DNA of 56,448 bases, from positions 1-56,448 of the forward strand of contig UQKK01000022.1 of the NCBI GenBank assembly GCA_900541505.1, read 5' to 3'. The position numbers and the translations under genes are program-made. The DNA is from an uncultured Ruminococcus sp. Its GTDB lineage: Bacteria > Bacillota > Clostridia > Lachnospirales > Lachnospiraceae. Of the stretch, positions 8,221-16,400 are shown piece by piece. Position 1 is the stretch's first letter, and every line of letters begins with the position of its first letter. A model generated the notes under the pieces. It did not search any database, was not told the DNA's origin, and saw nothing but the letters and a program-made list of their open reading frames with translations.

Positions 8221-10170
8221 TTAGTTCACATACTGAAGAATCAAATCCCAGACACTGGAATTTTCCCAGCCGAGCCTCCACTCTGCTACACCAGCCAGTT
8301 TATTCTGCTTGATGAGTTTTAACTTCTCCTCAAGCGAGGTGCTGTCTTCCAGCCAGATTTTATAAGTTCCGCCGTCAGCTTCCCACTGAGCATAATTCTG
8401 CTTTGTATTGTCATCCCACTCTGCCTGCACTCCGGCATTCTGCAATGTCTCTACTGCTTCATCCATACCCATAGCGGTACTGCTCACTTTATTCGGATAA
8501 CCTGCCGCTTCAGTACCTTCCTGTTCCGCCAATTCTGCTTCCGTCTTCGGCGTCTCCAGCCACAGCCGGGTATAGAAGGGAAGTCCGACAACTAATTTTG
8601 TATTCGGCACTTTCTCCAAAGCATTCTCAATTCCGGACTGCACATAATCGTAAGAGGACACGGAGCCTGCTTCATATGACCCTTCCGTATGCTCATCGTA
8701 TGCCATAATCACCACATAGTCTGCCACAATCCCCTGTTCTTCTAAATCATAATGTTCATTATAGGGCTGCGGCACATAGTTATCTACAGAGAAAACAAGG
8801 TCGTTCTGCCGGCACTTCACGGACAGCTCTCTTACAAACTGGATATAATGTTCACCGCACTCTGCCGAAATCAGCTCAAAGTCCAGGTTGATTCCATCTA
8901 CACCCGACTGCAGCGCCGCTGCGATGACCTGATTGATGACCTTTGTCCTCTTGGACGTGTAGCTTAAGACCTGATATGTTTCATCATAGGAGCTAATGCC
9001 TCCATGGAAGTCCCTTAATACCGCCCACACTTCCAGTCTGGACTGATGAGCATAATTCACATAATCCGCGTTTGCAATAGAAGAAATATTTCCCTCTGTG
9101 TCTGACAGATTAAACCAGGTAGGAGCAATAGTCGTAAGTCCTTTCGTCCCGGCTATGGTCTCTAAAACATAGCCATTCGCATCATCATTTTCCACATTGT
9201 GCCATGCCATATTGATGGTCTGCTCTTCCACTATGTTCGTATATACCGGTTCTTCAAACGCATTAGAAATGGTCTCTGTTTTTTCTTTTCTCAGAGAACT
9301 GGTTTTCACATATCCGATAAACCCATCACTGGTCGCAACCTTTTTCCAGTCGCTCTCATCTTCTAACAGAGTCACCTTATCCGACTTTTTCACCTCAGTC
9401 AGGATTGGGCTCTTCACACCGCCCTGATAACGGACCTGTGTGTCTCTTTTGAGCTCTGCTGTCTGAATATCGCCCCACTCGCTTGTAATCACCGCTCTGT
9501 CCGGATTCTCATGGACAGAATACGTCATATTCGTATATTGCTGAATAAAGGGTAACGCGATATATGCGGTCTTGCCCTCCGTTTTAAGGATGACATAGTC
9601 TTCACTCTTTGTCTCATTAATTTCCGTGTATTCTTTACTTCCCACTTCAACAGAAACATTTCCATTGGGAAGTGTATAGAGAAGAATATTCTCATTAGAA
9701 TCCCAGTAAATCCTCTTATTAATCTGGTCTCTCACCACCGAGTACTCTACATATGGGGTCCCGTCAAACATCTTGCCCGGCGGTACCGCCTCCGCATCAT
9801 CTGCCGCACGGATTACCTGATTATTTACCACAACGGCCATATCGTCTTCATTAACCAACCCGTAATATTGATTCAAATCAGCTTTCTCATTCGATGAACC
9901 GTATCTTCTCCAAAATAAAAATCCACCAACCGCTGCAATAATAACTATAATAAAGAGAACCATCCTTATGAAAAGATTTCTCCTTCTCCGCCTTGCTCTG
10001 CTGCTTCTGCGTCTCGGTCTCTGGGCTGTAGGATTCACTCTCGTTCTGCTCTGCTGCGGGCGCTGTCCTTCCGCCCTGCGGGTACTGGTACTGCTGCCTG
10101 GGCGCCTTCTCTGTGTTCCCTGCTGCCTTGTCCTGCGGGCATCCGCAGTTCTTCTTTCTCTTTCGTCCAT
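8221..10170 (-). CDS. Membrane-anchored glycoside hydrolase family 18 protein with SH3 domain
   Basis: The 649-residue protein starts with a basic, Arg-rich cytoplasmic tail, then one membrane segment (about residues 65-87, IRMVLFIIVIIAAVGGFLFW). A copper-amine-oxidase-like N-domain fold region and an SH3 domain (VRYQGGVKSPILTEV to FIGYVKTSSL) follow. The C-terminal half is a GH18 barrel with VDGINLDFE, including the catalytic Glu, and a final AGVAEWRLGWE strand. It probably binds or cuts cell-wall glycans outside the cell, like the spore protein YaaH/SleL group. ATG at 10170 lies 7 bases from GGAGG; an upstream ATG at 10227 has none. Confidence 0.82.
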   Translation of the reverse strand: MDERERRTADARRTRQQGTQRRRPGSSTSTRRAEGQRPQQSRTRVNPTAQRPRRRSSRARRRRRNLFIRMVLFIIVIIAAVGGFLFWRRYGSSNEKADLNQYYGLVNEDDMAVVVNNQVIRAADDAEAVPPGKMFDGTPYVEYSVVRDQINKRIYWDSNENILLYTLPNGNVSVEVGSKEYTEINETKSEDYVILKTEGKTAYIALPFIQQYTNMTYSVHENPDRAVITSEWGDIQTAELKRDTQVRYQGGVKSPILTEVKKSDKVTLLEDESDWKKVATSDGFIGYVKTSSLRKEKTETISNAFEEPVYTNIVEEQTINMAWHNVENDDANGYVLETIAGTKGLTTIAPTWFNLSDTEGNISSIANADYVNYAHQSRLEVWAVLRDFHGGISSYDETYQVLSYTSKRTKVINQVIAAALQSGVDGINLDFELISAECGEHYIQFVRELSVKCRQNDLVFSVDNYVPQPYNEHYDLEEQGIVADYVVIMAYDEHTEGSYEAGSVSSYDYVQSGIENALEKVPNTKLVVGLPFYTRLWLETPKTEAELAEQEGTEAAGYPNKVSSTAMGMDEAVETLQNAGVQAEWDDNTKQNYAQWEADGGTYKIWLEDSTSLEEKLKLIKQNKLAGVAEWRLGWENSSVWDLILQYVN

Positions 10171-10345
10171 GCCGCACCTCCTAGTCAGGCTAATTGCACT
10201 TTTCCGCCTCAAATTGCACTTGTGCAATTATTATACCATATTTTTTTCATCCGTCATCTATATTTTACTATTTTTTGCGACATTTACGCTGTTTTTCAGA
10301 ATACACTTTTCTATTTTGTCCGGCGTGTAAAGGGGTATTCCACAC

Positions 10346-10567
10346 CTATTTCTTTTCACTGATATTGACAAACGCTAAAGATTCTATGTTCCCTTCCGGA
10401 TTCATCACATAATCCCGCATATAACTCCCTTCCTCTTTCAGCATACATGCTGTCACAACCTGCAGGGGGCTTGCCTTACATCCTTCCATCCAGATGGCAA
10501 CCCCGTTTTTTTCATAGTTTTCCAGTTCTGTGAATAAGTCCCTGTATTCCGATTCGTCCCTACTCAT
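10346..10567 (-). CDS. Small uncharacterised acidic protein (73 residues)
   Basis: The start is taken at ATG 10567, 5 bases after GGAGGAG; the longer reading to 10759 has no ribosome site and an odd composition. The protein begins MSRDESEYRDLFTELENYEK and contains WMEGCKASPLQVV and YMRDYVMNPEGN. I do not recognise a family. The compact alpha/beta-like pattern with one Cys suggests a soluble cytoplasmic protein. It is followed by the GH18 gene but separated by about 180 bases, so a joint operon is uncertain. Confidence 0.65.
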   Translation of the reverse strand: MSRDESEYRDLFTELENYEKNGVAIWMEGCKASPLQVVTACMLKEEGSYMRDYVMNPEGNIESLAFVNISEKK

Positions 10568-10954
10568 TGTCTCCTCCTCTCCCTGACGATTCTGGTAAAT
10601 ATGTAAATCTGTCTTCAGACCATACAAGAGATTTTCGTGACATACTGCCGGTTCTTTTAGACAGAAAGGAAGATAGTATGAATCACAGCAGATAACTTCG
10701 TTCTTTGCTGAATTTGTCCTGACACAGGACATTTGATTTTCTGAATCCAATCTCCTCACCGGAAACCAGATAAAACTGTACCGAGAAATTTAGAAAAATA
10801 AATGTATTCCTCCTTCCGTATAAACTCATATTTACCAAGGAATACTATCTTCTGTATCTGCAATTATAGGATAGTTGAATCTGTGATTGCAATGTGTTTT
10901 TTGTTCATAAGTCCCTGTATTTTGTTGATAACCTGAAAGATGCATTGATTTCGC
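10568..10954. other. Intergenic stretch, nothing recognised
   Basis: Between the start of the 73-residue protein and the mecA promoter I see no coding pattern, RNA fold or strong repeat. The sequence is AT-rich with short purine runs. It should hold the minus-strand promoter of the small gene, which I could not place. Confidence 0.4.
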
Positions 10955-10983
10955 TTTACATATTTTTATTTTTTGTTTATACT
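10955..10983 (+). promoter_or_regulatory. mecA promoter
   Basis: TTTACA (10955-10960), a 17-base T-rich spacer and TATACT (10978-10983) form a good sigma-A promoter 54 bases before the mecA start. Confidence 0.75.
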
Positions 10984-11036
10984 AACAGTGAGAAGATATA
11001 CTATTTGATATATCAATTCAGAAGGATGTGATTTAT

Positions 11037-11759
11037 ATGAAAATCGAAAAACTGAATGAGAATCAAATTCGTTGTACTTTGACACATGCCGATTTAGCGG
11101 CCCGCCATTTGAAGCTGAGCGAGCTTGCTTACGGCACTGAGAAAGCAAAATCTTTATTCCGCGATATGATGCAGCAGGCATCTTTTGACTTTGGCTTTGA
11201 AGCGGAAGATATCCCGTTGATGATTGAGGCTATTCCTGCTTCTTCCGATTCCATCGTACTGATTATCACCAAGGTGGAGGACCCGGAAGAATTAGATACA
11301 AGATTTTCCAAATTTACATCATCCGGCGATACGGAATCTTTACATTCCGAGACACTGGAAAAACTGGAGGGAGCGGAAGAATTTTTGAATCTGCTCAATA
11401 AGGTAAAGGAAGCTGCGGCAGGGACGGATACCGTCTCCAAAGAGGAGCCCGACTCCGCTCATCCTTTCAGCGTACGCTTATTCTCTTTTGAGACCATCGA
11501 CTCCGTGATTCAAGCCGCGCGCCTGGTCGGATGTATCTACCACGGTTCCAGTACCTTATACCGGGATAGAGAAAACGGCATGTATATACTGGCATTGGCA
11601 CAATCAGAACACACGGGCAATGAGTTTAATAAGATTTGCAATATGCTTTCTGAGTACGGTTCCCCGGAAAAGGGCTCTCCGGCAATCCTCGCATTTCTGG
11701 AAGAGCACTGTGAAATTTTTATATCAGCGGATGCCGTACAGAAGTTGTCTACATTATAG
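11037..11759 (+). CDS. mecA: MecA-type adaptor protein
   Basis: The 240-residue protein begins MKIEKLNENQIRCTLTHADL, as MecA adaptors do, followed by a glutamate-rich linker (about residues 95-140) and a C-terminal domain (FSFETIDSVIQAARLV). MecA hands substrates such as ComK to the ClpC ATPase and is needed for ClpC assembly; the N-terminal domain binds substrate and the C-terminal domain binds ClpC. ATG at 11037 follows AAGGATG by about 9 bases; a GTG at 11028 is less likely. It is a single gene with its own promoter and terminator. Confidence 0.88.
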   Translation: MKIEKLNENQIRCTLTHADLAARHLKLSELAYGTEKAKSLFRDMMQQASFDFGFEAEDIPLMIEAIPASSDSIVLIITKVEDPEELDTRFSKFTSSGDTESLHSETLEKLEGAEEFLNLLNKVKEAAAGTDTVSKEEPDSAHPFSVRLFSFETIDSVIQAARLVGCIYHGSSTLYRDRENGMYILALAQSEHTGNEFNKICNMLSEYGSPEKGSPAILAFLEEHCEIFISADAVQKLSTL

Positions 11760-11773
11760 CGTTGATTCAACCA

Positions 11774-11815
11774 AAGTGCCCAAGCCTTTCCATTTTGAGA
11801 GGCTTGGGCACTTTG
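11774..11815 (+). terminator. mecA terminator within a dispersed repeat
   Basis: AAAGTGCCCAAGCCT and AGGCTTGGGCACTTT are perfect 15-base complements around a 12-base loop, 15 bases after the mecA stop. The 3' flank GCACTTTGTGCGCCG recurs at 24748, where the hairpin differs in sequence, so this terminator is part of a repeat family. Confidence 0.75.
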
Positions 11816-11835
11816 TGCGCCGCCGCAAAGCCGTA

Positions 11836-11899
11836 AAATACCGCCCTGCGCGATACTGTATTCCACAAAGGGTATCCGGTTATCGCGGGGGCGGTATCT
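11836..11899. repeat. GC-rich inverted repeat between mecA and the DUF1858 gene
   Basis: TACCGCCCTGCGCGATA and TATCGCGGGGGCGGTA face each other across 31 bases that contain ACTGTATTCCACAAAGG. On the minus strand it is followed by TTTTAC and can end the DUF1858 transcript. A related phrase, TACTGTATTCCA, lies inside the hairpin at 12668-12753. Confidence 0.6.
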
Positions 11900-11920
11900 C
11901 TATGTCTTACTTCTCTCTTA

Positions 11921-12127
11921 CTACGCCTCTGCCTGCATAGCTGCATTAATCTTCTCTACCAGCAGATTACAGTCAATTCCATGTACCATGGCAGCCTCTT
12001 CCAGAGATTCCATCTGAGCGGAAGGGCATCCCAGGCAGTGCATCCCAATCTCCATGAGGATTGGTGCAGCATTCGGATAAACATTCAGTAATTCACCAAT
12101 TGTTGTATTTTTAGAAATCTGTGCCAT
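11921..12127 (-). CDS. DUF1858-like small cysteine protein
   Basis: The 68-residue protein has the pattern of the DUF1858 group: TTIGELLNVYPNAAPILMEI, then GMHCLGCPSAQMESLEEAA with a CxxC pair. This domain is often found alone or fused to hybrid-cluster and redox proteins in anaerobes, and a redox or metal role is commonly suspected; its activity is not established. ATG at 12127 lies 8 bases after GGAGG. An upstream in-frame ATG at 12190 has no ribosome site. Confidence 0.8.
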   Translation of the reverse strand: MAQISKNTTIGELLNVYPNAAPILMEIGMHCLGCPSAQMESLEEAAMVHGIDCNLLVEKINAAMQAEA

Positions 12128-12347
12128 TTCTATTTCCTCCTTTTTATTTTCAGTGCTTTTAATTATAATCCCTAATTTTAAAATTATCAACCGTCAGAAA
12201 AATAAATTAATTTTTTCACTTTTTTAGACTACTTAAAAGTCAAGATTTTTTCCACTTTTTTTCGACAAATTCCTAATTTCATGATAACTCACCAAAACAC
12301 TCGTTCTTTTTTCACGGTGAGTAATTCACCAAAAACACATGTTTTTA

Positions 12348-12418
12348 TGTGGATAATGTGGATAACTTTTTAAAAATCTAATGTTTTCCACGTTTTTTGG
12401 GATTTTGAATGTGGATAA
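12348..12418 (-). promoter_or_regulatory. Cluster of three perfect DnaA boxes
   Basis: TGTGGATAA occurs at 12348-12356, 12357-12365 (directly abutting) and 12410-12418. Each is an exact complement of the DnaA box TTATCCACA, all in the same orientation, in very AT-rich DNA. No dnaA, dnaN or other origin gene is near, so a DnaA-binding regulatory or titration site is more likely than the origin. Confidence 0.65.
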
Positions 12419-12667
12419 GTTGAAAACTTCTTTTTTACTGTCTTCGACTCTTTTTTACAAATTCAAACAAATTTGTGCATTTTGCATATCAAGACTGTCG
12501 AAACTAAATTTTACGGCTTTTTCATTTTTCTTCTATTTCCTCTGTTGCGCGACAGCATAATTCTCACCTATTCTGACAATTATCGAAAGTGCCAAAAGAT
12601 ACCCCTGCGTATGGTAAGCTGCCGGCAAGGTCGCGGAAAATCCCTGACTTTAGCTCATGGTATCCGC

Positions 12668-12762
12668 AAAAAACGACTGCCGCAAAATACTGTATTCCAA
12701 CAAGATTATATATACACATCTCTTTCTTGCAGAAAATTTCTTTTGCGGCAGTCTTTTTATCT
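12668..12762 (-). terminator. Long hairpin after the SH3-NlpC gene
   Basis: GACTGCCGCAAAA and TTTTGCGGCAGTC (13 of 13 complementary) flank about 60 bases that include TACTGTATTCCA. Both sides carry A/T runs, so it could stop transcription from either side. It lies just beyond the stop at 12774. Confidence 0.65.
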
Positions 12763-12773
12763 AATTGTATAAT

Positions 12774-13880
12774 TTACAAAACTCTTCTTATTGTAATGAT
12801 ATTTGTGTAGGTCGCACTGCAGATTCCGATTCCGTCTACCTCATTCATGGCATTGACGATATTTCCATCACCCATATACAGACCTACATGTCCATCATAT
12901 AATACCAAATCTCCCGGAAGCGCCTCTTCATAGCTCACCGCGTATCCTACATTTTCCATATCCCATGTAGTCCTCGGCAGGCTAATTCCGAAATGAGCAT
13001 ATACAGACTGTACAAATCCGGAACAGTCCGCGCCATCCGTCAGACTGGTGCCTCCCCATACATAAGGATTCCCGATGAACTGGCAGGCATAATCTATGAC
13101 AGCCTGTCCGGTCGATGACGAAGCCTGAACGACCGCTGCTTCCTGTGCTGCATTCTCTTCTGCAGCCTGTTGCTGCTGGGTCTGACGCTCTTCCTCGGCA
13201 ATGCGGGCTTCCTCTTCCTCTCTGCTTTCACCATAAGAATAGCTTGTCTCTACTGTAATATAATTTCCGGAAACCCAGCCGGAGATGTCTCCTACTTCCA
13301 CCGGATACCAGCCGTCTACCGGTTCACCCGTAACCGTATATTCTTCATCCATGGTGACTTGTGTCAGTATATTTGCCTGTGTTCCCTGCCCATCCCGGAC
13401 ATTCAGCACATAAGCATCTACTGTCATCTTCTCTTTCTCAAATTCTTCGGCGTGTGCCTCCGCCTCTTCTCCTGTGTATAGTGATGCCGCCGGAACGTAT
13501 CCTTCCACACCGCCGGATCTTATCTTCGCCCAGTCGTCCTGGTACTCCAGCACTTCTGCCGCAGAGTCACTATATAATTTGCCAACCCAGTCACTGGTCT
13601 CATCTGGGGCACTTCTAATGTAGGAAAAATCACCTACATTAGAAAATGCCATATTTGAATACTCACCCTCTGTTGTTGGTACTAAATACAGATTAAGATT
13701 ATCTTTCACCTCTGTTTCGTAACATTCTGTCAGTACCGATTCGATTCCTGCGACCGGCAGGACTGATTTCTCTTCTGTCTTCTGTTCCGCTGCCCTTGCC
13801 GTAATCGCACTCCCCGGAATCATAACTACCCCTGCCAGAGCAGAAATAATTATCTTTTGCCTCATGTGTGTCATCTTCAT
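12774..13880 (-). CDS. Secreted SH3-NlpC/P60 peptidoglycan endopeptidase
   Basis: The 368-residue protein has a signal peptide (IIISALAGVVMIPGSAITARA, cut near residue 31), two SH3-like repeats (FSYIRSAPDETSDWVGKL and YVLNVRDGQGTQANILTQV starts), a Glu/Gln-rich coiled linker (about 215-250) and a C-terminal NlpC/P60 domain. The catalytic Cys is in GADCSGFVQ and the His in YDGHVGLYMGDG; the third site is Asn in NAMNEV, where many relatives have His. It should cut D-Glu-diamino acid bonds in wall peptides. ATG at 13880 follows AAGGAGG. Confidence 0.88.
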   Translation of the reverse strand: MKMTHMRQKIIISALAGVVMIPGSAITARAAEQKTEEKSVLPVAGIESVLTECYETEVKDNLNLYLVPTTEGEYSNMAFSNVGDFSYIRSAPDETSDWVGKLYSDSAAEVLEYQDDWAKIRSGGVEGYVPAASLYTGEEAEAHAEEFEKEKMTVDAYVLNVRDGQGTQANILTQVTMDEEYTVTGEPVDGWYPVEVGDISGWVSGNYITVETSYSYGESREEEEARIAEEERQTQQQQAAEENAAQEAAVVQASSSTGQAVIDYACQFIGNPYVWGGTSLTDGADCSGFVQSVYAHFGISLPRTTWDMENVGYAVSYEEALPGDLVLYDGHVGLYMGDGNIVNAMNEVDGIGICSATYTNIITIRRVL

Positions 13881-14299
13881 ATAAAACCTCCTTGATTTTC
13901 AGTCTTTATCTTTTGTAGGAAGTTCTAAATGTTACACATTTGTTAAATTTGTTACGTTGCCATTATAGCAACCCCTACATAGACTGTCAACCAATTTTAT
14001 AGTATTTTAATATACATAACTCGACATTTTCATCCAGAAAATCTATATAAAAAAACAATTTATGAAATTATTTGTTAATTATTTTGTAACATTTTGTCCG
14101 TATTATTCCTTTCTATATATAATGGATTAATAAATCATCTGATATACATGCAATGCTGTTTTGCAGGCAGAACAATCCGTTACATATATTCTTTTAAATT
14201 TTTTCATTTTTACTATTGACTTTTCATAAATTCTGTATTATATTTTAATTACAGTAATTATTACTGTTATCGTTTTTTAAGTATGAAAGGGGGATTCCA
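13881..14299. other. Divergent intergenic region
   Basis: About 420 A/T-rich bases between the NlpC gene and perR. Apart from the perR promoter and operator at its right end I see no gene, RNA or repeat. The minus-strand promoter for the NlpC gene must lie here but is not clear. Confidence 0.5.
14216..14267 (+). promoter_or_regulatory. perR promoter and palindromic operator
   Basis: TTGACT (14216-14221), 17 bases and TATATT (14239-14244) form the promoter. ACAGTAAT-T-ATTACTGT (14251-14267) is a perfect 8-1-8 palindrome over the expected transcription start. Its form resembles Fur/PerR boxes, so autoregulation by the encoded protein is likely (inference). Confidence 0.7.
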
Positions 14300-14695
14300 T
14301 TGGCAACTTTGAAATACAGTCGGCAACGAGAATCCATCAAAAACTACCTTACAGCAACGAAAGAGCATCCAACTGCCGATACCGTTTATCTACATGTGAA
14401 GAAAGAATTTCCGAATATCAGTCTTGGCACTGTTTACCGGAATCTTAATCTTCTGACGGACATCGGGGAAGCAACGAAGATATCTACCCCTGATGGAGGC
14501 GACAGATTTGATGGAAGGCTCGAGCCACACAACCATTTTCTTTGCACAGAGTGTGGACGGCTGCTGGATTTGGACTTAGATATGAAGAATATCGATGAAG
14601 TAAATCAAATGGCCGGTGAAAATTTTGACGGCATCATCCAATCCAGTTCCATACTTTTTTACGGTAAATGCGGTGACTGCATCAAAAAGTCATAA
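14300..14695 (+). CDS. perR: Peroxide-responsive Fur-family regulator (PerR-like)
   Basis: The 131-residue protein has a winged helix with SLGTVYRNLNLL as the recognition region and a metal-binding core, DRFDGRLEPHNHFLC, with an Asp where PerR has it and Fur usually has Glu. Two CxxC pairs (CTEC and CGDC) should hold the structural zinc. PerR-type proteins repress stress genes until iron-catalysed oxidation of their His ligands. The start is TTG at 14300, 6 bases after AAAGGGGG; the ATG at 14283 is out of frame. The following genes encode peroxide-scavenging rubrerythrins, which fits. Confidence 0.87.
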   Translation: MATLKYSRQRESIKNYLTATKEHPTADTVYLHVKKEFPNISLGTVYRNLNLLTDIGEATKISTPDGGDRFDGRLEPHNHFLCTECGRLLDLDLDMKNIDEVNQMAGENFDGIIQSSSILFYGKCGDCIKKS

Positions 14696-14729
14696 AAATA
14701 TATCTATTTCAAGAAAAGGAGAGAAAACT

Positions 14730-15272
14730 ATGAAAAAATTCGTATGTACTGTATGTGGTTATGTTCACGAGGGAGAGGCTGCACCGGCTGAATGTCCAGT
14801 TTGTCACGCACCGGCTGAGAAGTTCAAAGAGCAGACAGGAGACAGAGAGTGGGCTGCTGAGCATGTTGTAGGTGTTGCCAAAGGCGTAAGCGAAGACATT
14901 CTCGCTGATTTAAGAGCAAACTTCGAGGGAGAGTGCTCTGAAGTAGGTATGTATCTGGCAATGGCAAGAGTTGCTCACAGAGAAGGATATCCGGAAATCG
15001 GTCTTTACTGGGAGAAAGCTGCTTATGAAGAGGCAGAGCACGCTGCAAAATTCGCTGAGTTGTTAGGTGAAGTTGTAACTGACAGCACAAAGAAGAACCT
15101 TGAAATGAGAGTTGACGCTGAGAACGGCGCTACAGCTGGTAAATTTGACCTTGCTAAACGTGCAAAAGCTGCTAATCTGGACGCAATCCATGACACCGTT
15201 CATGAGATGGCAAGAGACGAAGCTCGTCACGGAAAAGCATTCGAAGGACTTCTGAAGAGATATTTCGGTTAA
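14730..15272 (+). CDS. Reverse rubrerythrin (NADH peroxidase component)
   Basis: The 180-residue protein has the reversed domain order: an N-terminal rubredoxin (CTVCGYVHEG...ECPVCHAP) followed by a four-helix ferritin-like di-iron domain with ligands in EGECSEVGMYL, YEEAEHAA and DEARHGKAF. In clostridia such proteins reduce hydrogen peroxide, and some oxygen, to water. It lies 34 bases after perR with a GGAGAG site, so both genes are probably in one PerR-controlled transcript. Confidence 0.9.
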   Translation: MKKFVCTVCGYVHEGEAAPAECPVCHAPAEKFKEQTGDREWAAEHVVGVAKGVSEDILADLRANFEGECSEVGMYLAMARVAHREGYPEIGLYWEKAAYEEAEHAAKFAELLGEVVTDSTKKNLEMRVDAENGATAGKFDLAKRAKAANLDAIHDTVHEMARDEARHGKAFEGLLKRYFG

Positions 15273-15298
15273 TCAGAATATCTGATTTAAAATTTTAT

Positions 15299-15325
15299 AG
15301 GGATAGTTCTTTCGGACTATCCCTT
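15299..15325 (+). terminator. Terminator after reverse rubrerythrin
   Basis: AGGGATAGT and ACTATCCCT form a 9-bp stem with loop TCTTTCGG, followed by TTCTCTC, 27 bases after the stop. Confidence 0.8.
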
Positions 15326-15419
15326 TCTCTCTGTATATGATATAGTTAGGTTAGTATGCAGCCAATTTCTGTAAATAATGGCTGAAAATACCAATATAAT
15401 TAAAAGGAGGAGTTTTAAC

Positions 15420-15956
15420 ATGTCAAAGTACGCAGGAACAAAAACAGAAAAAAATCTTATGGATGCATTTTCCGGTGAATCACAGGCACGCAACAAATAT
15501 ACTTACTATGCTTCCGCAGCAAGAAAAGCCGGATATGTACAGATGGCTAACATTTTTGAGGAGACTGCAGGACAGGAAAAAGAACACGCAAAAATGTGGT
15601 TCAAAGAATTTCATGGAATCGGCAGCGTAGAGGAAAATCTCGCAGATGCGGCGGCAGGTGAGAACTACGAGTGGACAGATATGTATAAGCGCATGGCTGA
15701 AGAGGCTGAAGAAGAAGGTTTCCCGGAACTGGCAGCTAAATTCCGCGGCGTAGCTAAAGTTGAGGCTTCCCATGAGGCACGCTACCAGAGACTGCTGGAC
15801 CACTTCCGCGCAGGCGAAACATTCAAAGGTGAAGCTCCTCTTGGATGGAAATGCGGCAACTGTGGATTTATCTATGAGGGTGAGGAAGCTCCGGAAGTAT
15901 GTCCGGTATGTGCACATCCGAAGGCTTATTTCGAGAGAAAAGCTGAAAACTACTAA
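15420..15956 (+). CDS. rbr: Rubrerythrin
   Basis: The 178-residue protein has the classical order: ferritin-like di-iron domain first (AFSGESQARNKYTYYA, GQEKEHAKMW, KVEASHEARYQRLL) and a C-terminal rubredoxin (WKCGNCGFIYEG...VCPVCAHPKAYF). It reduces hydrogen peroxide to water in anaerobes. ATG at 15420 sits 7 bases after AAGGAGG. It has its own terminator on both sides and so probably its own promoter in the 147-base gap, which I could not define. It is the second peroxide-scavenging gene behind perR. Confidence 0.93.
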   Translation: MSKYAGTKTEKNLMDAFSGESQARNKYTYYASAARKAGYVQMANIFEETAGQEKEHAKMWFKEFHGIGSVEENLADAAAGENYEWTDMYKRMAEEAEEEGFPELAAKFRGVAKVEASHEARYQRLLDHFRAGETFKGEAPLGWKCGNCGFIYEGEEAPEVCPVCAHPKAYFERKAENY

Positions 15957-15984
15957 AATTAAAAAGCATTTCCTATATAAAGTG

Positions 15985-16030
15985 AAGGGGAATCCCAAAA
16001 GTCACAAGACTTGGGAGTTCCCCTTTTTCA
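15985..16030. terminator. Bidirectional terminator between rbr and the GIY-YIG gene
   Basis: GGGGAATCCCAA and TTGGGAGTTCCCC pair around AAGTCACAAGAC and are followed by TTTTTC. The convergent GIY-YIG gene ends inside it, at 16002. Confidence 0.75.
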
Positions 16031-16283
16031 TATCACCGCTTTCCCCCTGTGACATCAGCTCCTCTTTCTGACTGCGTCCCAGCTTTTTGATAGCACATTC
16101 TCTTTTCATCGCTTCCTCTTTTGTCTGAAACTCTTCATAATAGGCAAGGACGACCGGACGGCGCGACTTCGTGTATTTGGCGCCTTTCCCGGCATTATGG
16201 TCTTTGATACGCTTTTCCAGATTATTGGTCCAGCCCGTATACAGCGTTCCGTCTTTACATCTTACGATATATGTATAATTCAT
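16002..16283 (-). CDS. GIY-YIG domain protein (UPF0213, YhbQ/YazA-like)
   Basis: The 93-residue protein is a single GIY-YIG nuclease domain: YTYIVRCKDGTLYTGWT gives the two short strands, followed by RIKDHNAGKGAKYTKSRRP and the Glu of RECAIKKLGR. Such small proteins are near-universal in bacteria and are thought to act on DNA, but their role is not settled. ATG at 16283. Its last codons run through the terminator shared with rbr. Confidence 0.88.
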   Translation of the reverse strand: MNYTYIVRCKDGTLYTGWTNNLEKRIKDHNAGKGAKYTKSRRPVVLAYYEEFQTKEEAMKRECAIKKLGRSQKEELMSQGESGDMKKGNSQVL

Positions 16284-16318
16284 TTCATTCCCCTTCGTAT
16301 CTGCACAGTATCCACATC

Positions 16319-16362
16319 ACAAGAGGGCACCACGCGGAAAGCCAGCGTGTGCGCCCTCTTCT
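16319..16362. terminator. Imperfect hairpin after spoIIQ
   Basis: AAGAGGGC and GCGCCCTCTT pair, with ACGC/GCGT inside, behind the spoIIQ stop. The U run is weak on the minus strand (CTTGTG), so strength is uncertain. Confidence 0.5.
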
Positions 16363-16400
16363 ATCTTATCATATTTTATTCACAGATTCAGCTTAATGTT

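Larger units (their letters stand above)
12128..12773. other. AT-rich intergenic region with DnaA boxes
   Basis: About 650 bases without a gene. It contains three perfect DnaA boxes (12348-12418), the near-repeats ACTCACCAAAACAC and ATTCACCAAAAACAC, several TTTTCCAC half-matches and, at the far end, a hairpin that closes the minus-strand SH3-NlpC gene. Confidence 0.7.

Noticed and set aside
12348..12418. Chromosomal replication origin
   Set aside because: DnaA boxes are present but no dnaA, dnaN, gyrB or rpmH gene is near, and gene direction does not switch here.
14283..14299. ATG start for perR at 14283
   Set aside because: It is out of frame with the PerR reading; TTG at 14300 is in frame and correctly spaced from AAAGGGGG.
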